The notes below the pieces were generated by a model. It was not told where the DNA came from. It worked only from the letters and a program-made list of their open reading frames with translations, and ran no database searches. Below, in pieces: positions 23,443 to 34,858 of a stretch of 64,000 nt of DNA. The stretch covers positions 4,548,501 to 4,612,500 of the forward strand of contig JAXRKN010000045.1 in the NCBI GenBank assembly GCA_038502055.1. Direction: 5' to 3'. How positions within the stretch are numbered: position 1 is the first letter of the stretch; each line of letters begins with the position of its first letter. Made by a program: the position numbers and the translations under genes. Origin of the DNA: Tanytarsus gracilentus. Taxonomy: Eukaryota > Arthropoda > Insecta > Diptera > Chironomidae.

Positions 23443-25063
23443 TATAAATTTCTTTTAAAAATTAAAGCTCATTCCAAACCGAACGAAATCTGAATCAAGA
23501 CTAAAATCATAGGGACGCGAACTGACCAAAAAATGAATGTAAAATATAACAAATAGGGATGTGAAGAGAACAATGTGCGAGAGAAAATGCCAACACACCA
23601 ATATCAATAATCATTTTGAGGGAAGAAAAGAAGCATAAGTCGATTATTTTTTTTTCAACAACACAATTTTACATAAATAACGACAAAATCGCTTAATTAC
23701 GATGAAAATTCACAAAACTTCTCGATGTCAAAGCAGGGAAGTGAAACTCGTGAAAAATTATCATAAACATTAAATATAATTGTTATAGAAATGATTTCCT
23801 TAATTGTATAAAAACCCTTGATTCATTTTCATTGGTTGACTTGAGAACCAATGAGAGATCCGCGACTTTTCATTCAACATGTGCACTGCAAAAAAATATT
23901 ACTAATGAAAATAAAATTAAAAAATTATAAAAATTATTTTTGTACTAGAAATTAAAATTAACTAAAAAAATTAACAAAAAATTTATTGAGTGCTGCCTTT
24001 TTAAAATTTCCTGTCCACAATGTGAGATTCTCACAATTTAAAGCGACATCTGGATGTGAATTAAAAAAGCTTAAACTCTCAGCATTATTCAACATGTGTG
24101 TGATCGAAAACACCAAAAACTTACCAAACTACCATCAAAAAAAATATTTTTGTAACTCATTGAAAAAACATTTTTATTGCGTTGTAAAATATTCTTTTAT
24201 TTGTTTAGGAAAAAAAGAATGGCATACACAGCTTTTTTTATTAATAAGTTGACATGTAAAAAAATATATTTCATAATATTTTTTTAATACAGCATGGCCT
24301 TTTCTGAATCCGTGAAAAGTAAGGCACAGATTCTATAAGCAAAATACATTCTTCTTTATTTATTATATTTATTTGCTCATAATAATTATTATTTTGGAGG
24401 TATCGAACACGTTCAATATCTCATGACTGTTTCTTGTAAAGTTTCGTATTTTCTATGAAAAATATTTTTAATTTTGATTAAATAAAATATTTATTTAGAG
24501 CCAGGCTTTGACATCGAGCTTATATTTAAAATGCAACAAATTAGAGTTTGAGCTTTTGATGAAATGCTCAAAAGGCACCGGTGCTGGAAAGAGTTTCATC
24601 ATTTTATCATCATCAAAGTACTTTCATTTGATGTCAAACCCTGGGATTGTTAAAAAATTTAAAAACTTTGTTTTTCATTTATTTTCATTTTGGCTTAGAA
24701 ATGGCGACAAAAATTTCAATTACAATGGTTTTCGTTCACATACTCCTTAAAAATTGCATATATGCGAATATAAAATAATTAAATTAATTATTTATTTATC
24801 ATAAAATCACAACGCCATTCTTAAAGTTTAATTTTTGTTTCTCTCAAAAAAAAGCGTCAAGCTTATTATGCGCGTTAAATAAATCTTTTTTTAAATGTGT
24901 TTCATTTTTAATTTTTGCAAGGAAAAGTAAAAAATTGCATCAAGCGCGGCCGGAAATATTTTTTTTTCTCTCAAATTCTCAATTAATTAAAACAAACAAA
25001 TAATCTTTAGATAATAAAGTTTTTTTAAATCTAATGTCTGACTCAAAGTAACGACATTCATTC
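23443..25063. other. Intergenic between ro (5') and kay (3')
   Basis: Upstream region of ro and 3' flank of kay, both on the minus strand. Open frames at 23986-24252 and 24508-24750 (+) have no domain or splice context. No RNA gene or repeat recognised. Confidence 0.55.
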
Positions 25064-28000
25064 TCATAAGCTAACTAATTTGTTAGGCTCATTTCCGTTT
25101 GTTGGCGTGTTCAACATCTCCATTGGATTGCGATTTTGTGTTGAACATGGGATGAGAGGGTTCGATTGAATTGGCGTCAATCCAGTACCTAAAAAATTTC
25201 ATTAAATTATTTTTCTTTCTTTTAAATTTTCAAAAAATAACTTACCGCCATCCATTAAGGAATCAAAGTTGAACATGCCATTTGAGGGCGTGCATACATT
25301 AACGCCGGCCATGTCTGCGACGTTGTTCCTTCTCGCGAGCGCTTCTGAAGGCTTCAAGTTGGCTGGAACATTCAATGAGGATGGTCGATTTGGCTTTGCC
25401 AGGAGTTTGTTATTGCTCATAAAGGTCGGTGTATTCAATTGAGGCATGTATGGTGTTGTTGGGGTTGTAATGTCAAATTGCTGACCAGAAAGCCTGAGAA
25501 AAATAAAATTTGTGATTAAATTTTTGAATTTTCCCGCTCAAATTTTAAATCTCATATTTTTAACGTTTTTTTTCTGATTTCTAAAAAAGCTCAACTTACA
25601 TCTCGCATCTTTTTTTCGAAGGAGGTTCGTCCTCGTAGAATTCTTCTATTGGCTCCGCTTTAATTTTAAGCGACAGTTTATTGTTGTTAGCGTTCACTAT
25701 CAGATTATTGTTGTTGTTGTTGTTATTGTTTAATGTCGTCGTGAAGTTGGTTGGACGTTGTAATGATGTTGAAGCGACTGTGTTCGCTAGTTGAATATTA
25801 ATTACTTTTCCATTGGCTATGACTTTGGGTTTGACATCTTGAGTGGTGCCGATAATACATTCGGGCGATCGCTTATGCTCCTCAATCATCTCGCCGAGTT
25901 CGTCTCTCATTTGACTCATTTGCTGAATTTCACCTGTCAACTGGCGCTTCTTGTCTTCCAAGTCATCGACTTGCTTTTGCAGCTCCTGGAAATTTTAGAA
26001 AAATATTTAATGATCGTAAAATTTTTTTACAGAAATATTTCTTTGACTTACACTTGTGTGATCTTCTCTGCGACGCCGGCATCGTGCCGCTGCTTGCTTG
26101 TTTCTCTCGCGTCTGACGCTTCTTTTCGCTTCCTCTTCGGGCGATAAATTTGAAGGCTTGTTGGGTTTTCGTCCACCAACATTGCGGCGTGGCTTTTGAT
26201 TGCTATTTGAGCCTGTCGAGGCATAACTTGATCGTGGACGTCCTTTTCCACTGCTCGAAATCATCGTGTCCTCCATCGAAGGCGGCGGAGTTTGCCACGA
26301 CGATGAAGTGTCAGACATGGAGCTCGTTTCAAGCGACTCAATGCTATTGTTGGCATCTTCGGTGAGAAATGATGGAATCATTGCTTGTTGAGTGTATGAG
26401 GGCATCATATATTGTTCTTGATGGGTAACAGGTGCTGGAGCGGGCGGCACAAAACCTGCCTGGTACGGCGCTGACTGAGAAAGATCATTTGTGAGATCCT
26501 GGTATGTCTAAAAAAAGTTGGATTAAAATTTCGTGTGACACTTTTATTAATTAACTTTCTCACCTGTTCAATATTTCGTAAGGTTGTTGGGGTTAGGGTG
26601 GTCGTATGTAAGGTAGGCGGAGCTCCGGTTATCACACTTAAACCATTATTGTAGTTTGAATCGCTGGTAACGAACTGTTGGAGGAAGAAATTTGTTAGAG
26701 AAATTTTGTGAAATAATTTTTTGGATTATTCAGGAAATTCTTTAAAATTCATCAAATTTTTGGGTCACGCAATTAAGTTCAATTATAAATCGGCATTGAA
26801 TGCTCAAAAATGTGATTTAAAAATTTCAAACGCGTGAAAATTTTTAAATCTCAGAAACCCGTTAAATATTTTTTAAACTAAATTTCCTGAATAAATTTAT
26901 CACACAAAGCAATAAAAACCTGGTGAACAAATAGCTCGCTAGCAAGAAAATTGGCGATTTCACAAGCATCCATATTTCAGTTGCGGTGTTAATTTTTTTC
27001 GTAGGTTTCGTATGATAGGTTAAAAATCTCTAGAAAATAAATTTCTAGCCTTTAAAAGTTTCCTCTTAAGAGACGCAAAAAAAAGTTATCATTGAAAATT
27101 TCACAAAATAAATTTGTCATTTCTCTAAAAGATTTTCGTCATTGTAATTTTTTCACTCTCTATGTAAATTTTTTCCGCGAGTTCGCATCATCCTTTCGAA
27201 AAAAAACGTAATATACCTGCTCTTAATTATTTCTTTTAAAGCTTTCTTAAAACTCTCTCTCTCGCGTGTTCGTTCGTTCGAAATTAAAGAATTTAGGGGT
27301 TAAAATTATAAAAATCAGGAAACTTCCATGAGAATCTAATCAAAAGAATCTCTTTTTTTTTGAAATTTATAAACTAATTTTTCAAGATAATATTCATTCG
27401 ATGTTCGAGGTCGACTGAGAGCTGAGAGAATCTTTATTTTTGTATAAAGATGAAAATAATTTACTAAAATCGTAAAGGCGAAAAAGAAAGAAAGAATTGA
27501 CAAGGTTTCGTGTTTCTACTACGGCACTCAATTTTTTTCACTGTGTGCAAAAGCCGAAAAGATTCTTCACTTTAATTATAGAAGAAAATCTAATTAGTAT
27601 TTGTGCAGATTTCGGAAAAAGAAACAATTAACTTAAATCACGAAAATCACATATAAAAATTTAATCTGCAGAGAGATAAAGTATCGCATATCTGTTTTTT
27701 TTCTGATAGTAATTTTTTTTGCCGGAATCTTCACTTCACCAAGATTGAACAACAAAAGTTCTTCGTACATTTTTTTACTGATAAGATAAACACTTATGGT
27801 GTGCTCAAATGAGTCATAACCGATTTCTAGAAAAAAAAGCGAGCGTAAAAATGTGCAGAGAAGGTGCAAAGCTGTTTCTTGAAATTTTTTCAATTGTTGA
27901 TAAAAATTTTGCAATTTTTTTATTATTTCTTGAAATGACGAAAATAATTTAATTTTAGGAATTTACAAAAATTACCAAAAAAATCGTGAACTAGTTTTTT

Positions 28001-30175
28001 AAAATATTTTTAAATTTTGAATCTAAATTAAATATCCGGTCGGCCTAGTTCACACCTACCACAGCCCTTTAAAGACATTCTTGCTTACAGTTTTACATGT
28101 GTACAACTACTTTGTGCAAAACTGTGACCCCAAAACATTGCGTACATTGCGCTTTAAAAGAAAGACCATCTTTTTATCTCGTATGCGAATTTATGATGAA
28201 ATATTTCTGAATAGTTTATCTTTTGTGTTGAAGCTTTTAAAATTTTAGGATTAAATTTATAAAAATATTTTTAAGTTGATAAAATTTCAATACCAATCTC
28301 AAATTATTTCTCAACAAACTTAATTATCAGCAAATTAAATTAATTGTTCCTCACTTACAATAATTTAAATAAAATAACTTAATTGTGTTTAAGACTGCAC
28401 ACGAGAAAATAAAAACTAGGGTTTGTTGACTTTAAAACTCCTTGGTTCCAGCAGTAAATACTTTCATTGTGTGGTTGTAAAGGGAAAAATAAAAGATATG
28501 ATTAAATGACTTTATACATTTCGTCTCTGTTTCTTTGTTTGCAAATTGTTAAAAAACTTGTAAGCAATTCCTGCGTGTGCATGAACAAAGAACTTAATAC
28601 AACTTCGCTGGGTTAGTGTGAAAGAGTAAAAGCTCAACGACATGGGGGTAGAGAGTGATCACGAAGGTTGATCCTAATTTCTTTCGGAAGAGGGCAATTT
28701 TTATGAGAAATTTAATTGTGAAATAAAAGAAGAAAAATTCACAGATTTAAAGTTTAGAATTTCTTTATCCCTTTAATATATTCGAAACTACTTTGTATAT
28801 TCAGATGCAAAAGTATTTCGCAAAAAACTGTATAGTATGAAGAAAACAAATGAAAACATATTTCAGTGAAAGTCAATTCTGGTTTTCTGAAGCACACGTG
28901 TCTTATCTAGCTTAATTCAGAAATAGGTGGTATATTGCAAAAAATTGCGCAACACTCCTTAGAGTCGCTCTTTCTACCAGTTTTTATTTCTGTGTATTTT
29001 GAACTCAAGTTTAAGAATATGTGCAGCGAATTATGTAATTATTAACAATCGCTCCATCTAAGCGGGTTGACTAGTTAAATAAATTTTAAACAAAAAACAT
29101 GACCCAATATGCAATCGTCGAAATTTGATATTGAAATTATGGTAGCACATTCCTAAAGCATCGCGTAATCGCAAAATTACCGTTATCGGATAAACAAGCA
29201 TGTGCATTTGGTGAAGAAAATGTCAAGGAGGGATTTTTGATAAAGATTTTAAATTAAAAAAAATAAGCATCTTAAAAAGTGTAAAAAAATTCAAATTGAA
29301 AAATTAGAAAAAATAAAGTCATGCTTGGAAAACATTTCGATCTCAAGTTTAGGAATCGAACCATAATTTTAGGAATTTTAAATCCAAATATATTTTTATA
29401 TTTTGAGATTTTACATTTAAAAATTGTAAAATTAGAAAATAATTTCAAAAAATAACAAAAAAAAATTTTGTTATCGAGAATTGAATATTTTGAAAAGTAT
29501 CGCAAATATTGAAGAAAAAATGTACTATTGATGTTAGTCATGGGTGTGATTTTTTTAGGCCCGCACATATAAAAGAGATAAGTAAGAAACAATGCTATCA
29601 GAGGATGTCGCGCGCGACCATATCGCGGTTTTTAAAAACTAAAACGATTTTTTATCAATAAGCCTGAAATTGAATCACGGCTTGATAAATTCTCTTTACT
29701 CATCCCAACCACAAGCGATGATAATGATGGAGAATTTATTCAAAATGGACATTCCGTTATCTTTTAGGGTTTTCCAGAAAATAAAACTTTTTATATCGAA
29801 AAAAAAACAATTTTAGGGTTAAAATTCTAAAACCAAAAAGAAGATGATAAAAAATTTATCTTTTTCTATGAAATATTTTACACGTTATCAAATTTTCAAA
29901 ATTTTATCCACTGAATATATGAGACACCGTTTAATACATTTGAGGTTTCTTTCTTCATTAAAAATTAAAATGCCGTCGAAGCGAACTTATTTATTGACCT
30001 TTTCGATAGTGTGATACTACGAATTTATTTATTTAAGTTAAAAACTTACAACTTTGGATATACTGGGCATATTGCCGTAGTAAGAAGTAACCGGTACTAA
30101 TGAGAGCGAATTATTGTAGTCCATTGTGTACGAATACATGAAGGTATCGTTTATTAATGAATTGTCTAGAGTCAT
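25064..30175 (-). CDS. kay: kayak/Fos bZIP transcription factor, long isoform (apparent frameshift in exon 2)
   Basis: AP-1 subunit; dimerises with Jun and binds TGACTCA. Exons (complement): 30050-30175, 26564-26675, 26052-26507, 25600-25985, 25246-25493, 25064-25188. About 483 aa if one base is dropped from the A4 run 26640-26643; as printed, exon 2 is out of frame with every candidate first exon. The basic region (KRSVRRERNKQAAARCRRRR) is in exon 3 and the leucine zipper (ELQKQVDDLEDKKRQ, then MSQMRDELGEMI) starts exon 4, split exactly where Fos genes split. Downstream are a poly-Asn run, a SUMO-type IKAEP motif and the C-terminus TPTNGNEPNKLVSL. The first exon encodes MTLDNSLINDTFMYSYTM. 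Exons 2-6 are very secure; the 5' choice and frameshift are less so. Confidence 0.92.
26676..30049 (-). other. Large first intron of kay
   Basis: 3.4 kb, includes the alternative first exon above. A GC-richer block at about 28035-28160 (CCGGTCGGCCTAG...CCTACCACAGCCC) stands out from the AT-rich background and may be a regulatory element. A CpG palindrome lies at 29607-29618. Minus-strand open frames at 27633-27914 and 29272-29592 look spurious: biased composition, no domain. Confidence 0.6.
26920..26973 (-). CDS. kay: kay alternative first exon (short-start isoform)
   Basis: Complement of 26920-26973 reads MDACEIANFLASELFVHQ followed by the donor GTTTTT, phase 0, 244 bp upstream of exon 2. 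It would replace the 30175 first exon. Same donor phase as the other first exons. The GA/CT-rich sequence near 27250-27280 could be part of its promoter (inference). Confidence 0.65.
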
Positions 30176-30451
30176 TTTAACGTCATATAATTTTTTGACA
30201 GTCCTTTAAATTTTTTTGCACTTTTTAATTGCACTTTTGTGGATATAATTTTTTAAATAAATAATTTAACGTTCAGATAAAATTTTTGTTGTACAAAATC
30301 AACTCGATTTCTTATTCACTTCCATACAGTTCAAGTTTTCGCGAGCAACAAAACAATATTCGTCATCATTCTTTGCTTTTATACAAACCTCTCTCGATTC
30401 TCTCTCAAAAAAAGATTTTTATGCATGTATGAACTAGTCTGTGTGGTTTTA

Positions 30452-30459
30452 TGACGTCA
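30452..30459. promoter_or_regulatory. Perfect CRE (TGACGTCA) upstream of kay
   Basis: Consensus CREB/ATF site about 280 bp upstream of the long-isoform ATG of kay. CREs control Fos genes in other animals (established); function here is inferred. Confidence 0.55.
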
Positions 30460-30701
30460 AGTTTTTCCTTACAGAGACTATCACAGTAAACCATGAGAAG
30501 ATGAGAGTCGCTCTCGTCAATTTAACGTAATTTTATGGACTATTGAACTTGAAATAAAATTAAATTTTAAAATTATTCAGAAATATTTATTTTTAGAAAA
30601 TTATCTAGTTTTTTATATTACTAAAATATAAATTTTTAGAAAATTTGGATAAAATTTTTTTATCATTTTTTAAATTATTTATTTCGTATCCGTTTTTAAA
30701 C

Positions 30702-30917
30702 TCAATCATTTGCCCCCAAAAAATCTTTGAACGTCAATTTTTGAGCACCTGACTCATCGCACCACACTTTTAATGGATTGTTTTTCCATGTGCTCTCAGA
30801 CTCGATTATTATATCATTGAGGTAATTTTGCCGCTTATCGCAATGTTGGAGCATGCTCAATATTAGAAATATCGTCATTATTTTTTCTTGGAACCTCTGC
30901 TCACATTCTGAGGAATG
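30702..30917 (-). CDS. Short unrecognised ORF, possible terminal exon or small secreted peptide
   Basis: The minus strand has a good acceptor (TTTCATTCCTCAG) opening a frame of about 71 codons with mixed composition: it includes MTIFLILSMLQ, then STWKNNPLKVWCDES, and ends FKDFLGAND. From the internal ATG it would encode a 57-aa peptide with a weak hydrophobic start. No upstream exon with a matching phase was found. It may be part of a transcript of the kay promoter region or non-coding. Confidence 0.3.
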   Translation of the reverse strand, partial: HSSECEQRFQEKIMTIFLILSMLQHCDKRQNYLNDIIIESESTWKNNPLKVWCDESGAQKLTFKDFLGAND

Positions 30918-31006
30918 AAATATAAAATTCGCATACACATTTTATCTTACCAACACTCTCTCATTTTTTACGTCATCACTCGAAGCCGTGAAAAATTGTT
31001 TGAGAG

Positions 31007-31014
31007 TGACGTCA
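31007..31014. promoter_or_regulatory. Second perfect CRE (TGACGTCA)
   Basis: About 830 bp upstream of the kay long start; a one-mismatch version TTACGTCA lies at 30968-30975. Confidence 0.5.
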
Positions 31015-31432
31015 TCTTTATTTTTGTTTCTTCTTCTTTTTGTTCTTCGCTTCGAAACATGTTCGTACTGGCTTAATCAAAGTCCATGCGATGCATGTTA
31101 TTTTAAAGTGTTTTAAATGCGTTTATTACAGGATGAAAATCTCTCTTGGGCCAATAATTAAATTTCCATACGAAAACAGGAAAGTGTTCATGCATTTTGC
31201 TAACAATGAACTTATGTTCGGAATGCCAGTGAGATGGCGCTTCATTTTGTTGTCGCACTAATGTTGATAAGAATGTCGATTCTTTATTTATGTATAGAAC
31301 TTTGAGAATATTTTAAAAAATGCCCTCAAAATATTAAGTGAATGCTTGTTGAACCTTCACTATAGATTTTTATTGCTTCAAGATCGCAATAAATTAAAAA
31401 AACATTTTAGAAATTATGAAATTCAAACTTAC

Positions 31433-31510
31433 GATGGAATTCTTTGAGTTCTCATCCTGCTGGCTAACGGAAGTTGACGACTGTTCTGCTTCTGAGTCTG
31501 ATGACTCCAT
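31433..31510 (-). CDS. kay: Probable further alternative first exon of kay
   Basis: Complement of 31433-31510 is a 26-codon open exon starting at ATG and reading MESSDSEAEQSSTSVSQQ, Ser/Glu-rich, ending at a strong donor GTAAGT in phase 0. It is on the kay strand 1.3 kb upstream of the long-isoform start and has no other downstream partner in view. Assignment to kay is inference from strand, phase and position; it could belong to another transcript. Confidence 0.5.
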
Positions 31511-31757
31511 TTTAACTCTTCGAGGAATCCTCAATTTCATGCTCCTTCAAAATTACTTTAATTCGCCAACACCCACTTGCACTTTTGTCAATATTTTTAT
31601 TGCTTCTTCCTTCAATTAACCTCAAACCTAATTTGCACAATCTTATTTTCCTATTACAGCACTGTTTTTCCTAATTTTAAACTGCGATCTTACGAAAATT
31701 TAATCTTTCATTTGCTGTTCAAATAAAATACTAAAAATTGTTTCTTGGAAAATGTAA

Positions 31758-31768
31758 TGACTCAGTCA
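31758..31768. promoter_or_regulatory. Palindromic AP-1 site TGACTCAGTCA
   Basis: TRE extended to an 11-bp odd palindrome, about 250 bp upstream of the 31510 exon. Consistent with Fos autoregulation. Confidence 0.5.
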
Positions 31769-32743
31769 TTGAAGCACTAACACATGCATATGCTTTGTGT
31801 ACATAAAAAAATATATTTCACTTGTATTTATCTTAATTTTATGGAATCAACTTTGCTGGGATGACCATCCAATATTTTTTTTAATGCTATCCCGTTATAA
31901 TTTTTGACTCAAAATAGAATTATCCTGTGTGCGAGGAAAAAATACCTTGCAATCGTGGCACATCCACTCCAAAACTAAGGTAATACTCAACATCAGAAAG
32001 GCACTTCATACAAAGAGTGTTCATGTGTGTGAAAAAATACACGTTTTGCAAGTTCTCTCTCATGATTGTGTGTTCGCTTCTCTCATTTTTTTGGCCGTGA
32101 CGTCGAGTTATGAAGATTTTTTTATTAAACTCGAAATCTCTCTCGCAACAATTTTTTTATTTAAACGTATCAGTGTGTTTCTTGGGTTTTCCCGCCACAT
32201 AAGAAAATTTCTTGGAAAAGGTTGCGTACAATCTCACGAATTTCCGATTTGCTAAGCTCAAGACGACCATGCCTATTTTTACATTGAACTCGTTTTTAAA
32301 ATGTGCCACTTATATAAATTTTTATCGAATCCTCTCGGCGTTCGAGTGCTTTGGGGAGGGCAAAATGCGATCATTCAACACAAAATTACCTCGTGGTGTT
32401 TTGTTTGTAATTTTTTAAAATTTGGGTTTTTTGGTGCAAGGAAAAATTTTAATTTTTTAAATTAATTTAAAATTATTTTTAGATCAAAAATAATATTTTC
32501 TAATTTAATAAAAAAATTATTTAAAATAATATAAAAATTCAAAAAATTAAAATATATAAATTGATAAAAATATTTTTTGACTTTTAAACTGCTGAAAACA
32601 TTCTAAATGAAGTGAATTTTACTCAAACGCACGCTGCCGAAAAAGAAACGTTAACAGCAACGAAGAAATTTCCGGAAACGGCTTACATTCCACCGAAGCG
32701 TCTTGTTCGCGCGATCTCTCTCTCTCTCTCTCTCTCTTTACGA

Positions 32744-32810
32744 TGACTCATTCGAATGTCTGGCGAGCATGTATCTTTTACCGAAGACAAAAAATGAAGA
32801 TCATGACTCA
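32744..32810. promoter_or_regulatory. Pair of AP-1 sites after a (TC)n tract
   Basis: Two identical ATGACTCATTCG sequences, each with a TGACTCA core (32744-32750 and 32804-32810), exactly 60 bp apart, beside a (TC)11 run at 32715-32737 that could bind GAGA factor. About 1.2 kb upstream of the distal kay exon. Confidence 0.45.
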
Positions 32811-34858
32811 TTCGGATGGAAAAAGTTTTCTCTTCAATATTTTAAAAATTAAAACAAACATTTTTATCGAGAGTGTTTCTAGATAAGAAGAGACGACATT
32901 AAAAATTGATTGAGGATGAAAAAAATTGTTAAAGTGGCGCTAAGAAACATTTAATGATGCAGGTAAAAAATCTAGGAGTTCAATAAAATATTTTGTGGTC
33001 AAATTTAGATTGAAAATTAATTTAAAAAAATTAGATAATAATTATTTTAAATACGTGTTAAATTTTTAATCAAAATTTAAGTTTATTTAAAAAAAATAAA
33101 TTAAATTTCATAAAAATAAATTTTTCTGTTAGTTTGAAAAGATCGTTTGGTTTGAATTTAGTTGGAAATCTTATTGGAATGAAATAAATTCCAACAAACA
33201 TTCCCATTTTCACGCACACATCTGAAATTTTATTTTCCCCTCTCGTTTACGTTCCAAAAATAATACTTTGGAGAAGTTTGAACTAAAATTAAATTAGGTT
33301 TGAATGCGGTAGAAAAAATTCCTGTGATTTTCAAAATTTAGAAAAGCGTTAAAAAAATTATCAAAAAATTCCTGTGATTTTATCTTGAGGGAGAAAAAAA
33401 ATTAGGTTTGATTTTTAAAATTTAAAAAAGCTCTTAAAGATTGCTTAAAAATTAACATTTGAACATAAAACTGAAATTTTATTTCAAATCTAAAATTTTT
33501 AAAATCTCAACAAAAATACAGACATTAAATCTTACGCTCGTCAATGATGATAAATTAGATTTTGTCAGTCAGGTTTGATGTGATTTATTTGAACTTTTGA
33601 ATTCCATTTTATCGAGTAACTTTTCACATCAATAATTTTACATGTCGTCAAATGAAAAACATTTCGAGCGTGAAAACATGTCGAGTGCAAAAACTTCTGA
33701 AGACATTTCGCGAAAATTTGATTTACGTTTCTGAAAATGTCATTTCGAGTGAGTGCTGTTCCAATCAAACGACATGTCGCGATGTTATTCTCGTGTCTTT
33801 ACTTGTAGTTATTTAATTGTAGAGCACTTGAGCATCATTTGCAATATAAATCAGGAAACACCAACAATATCAATTTTCTCTTGATGCACTTCCATGCTAT
33901 TTGTATCCCTTAATCTCAATTTCACAAAACAATCGAGAGATTTATTCATTCTCACACGTGCTGGTCGAGATGTTACACATTCGTCTCCATATAAAATTAG
34001 TATCATAAATCCTCAACGAGAAAGCTCTCAGAGATGAATCACGAAACGTGAAGTCACAGAACAGAAATTAAATTATTTCATTGTTTTGTAAACAAATTGC
34101 ATCAATTGTAAATTGAATTTATTTTATTATCGTTTTGTAAATTTTTCTGGTCTTATTTTGAGTAAACAATAAAAAATTTGTGTTTAAAAAAGTCCAGACA
34201 AATTTCCACATCCACTTTATTCACTTCATTAAAGCTTAAGAAAAAAAATCCAACTAAATTATGAATGAATTTCTCTCTTTTACCAAAGAAATTCCTTCGC
34301 TCTTTTAATTTAATTATTTTTTCAGTTTCCATCGAGTTTTCACTTATTTGAATTTCAAACGCTGTTTTTTTGGTCGTTTTCGGCGCCACCGATGTTGAAT
34401 GAGCTTTTGATGGAGTTTCTTTTCACTCAACGCTTCGCGTCGGCAATGAATCATTTTTGTGTTGAATTTTTGATTTAAAATTAATTTGATGGTTTTTGAG
34501 GTTTTATTCCATCTTATTCGTTGCCGTTGGCATGCTGATGCCGTCATGTGAATAATTAATGTGTAATTATTTAAAATTTAATTTCACTTTTGAATCTTAT
34601 GGAATGTTCTATGCTCTTTGATTCAGATTTATGTGCATCGAATTAACATTTTAAATTTTTTTTGAGAGCTTTTGTGATGCACGAAAACTAAAATTACAAA
34701 TTTTAATACTCATTTGGGACTTGATCACCCAGCCATCAGAATTTCTGCATATAATCTTCAGGAAAAAATACCTTATAGAATTTCTGCAGAAAATATTGCA
34801 CAGAAATTCTGAATTAAATAAAATTTTTACATCAATTTTTTATTTTTTAAAGGTGTAC

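Larger units (their letters stand above)
31511..34858. other. Non-coding region distal to kay
   Basis: AT-rich, with the AP-1 and (TC)n elements listed above and a near-CRE TGACGTCG at 32098-32105. A minus-strand stretch at 34240-34550 is open in two overlapping frames with more balanced codons than its surroundings, but no domain is recognisable. Confidence 0.5.

Noticed and set aside
27633..29592. Minus-strand frames inside kay intron 1 (27633-27914, 29272-29592), considered as a nested gene
   Set aside because: Phe/Ile/Lys-rich composition typical of AT-rich non-coding DNA and no recognisable domain.
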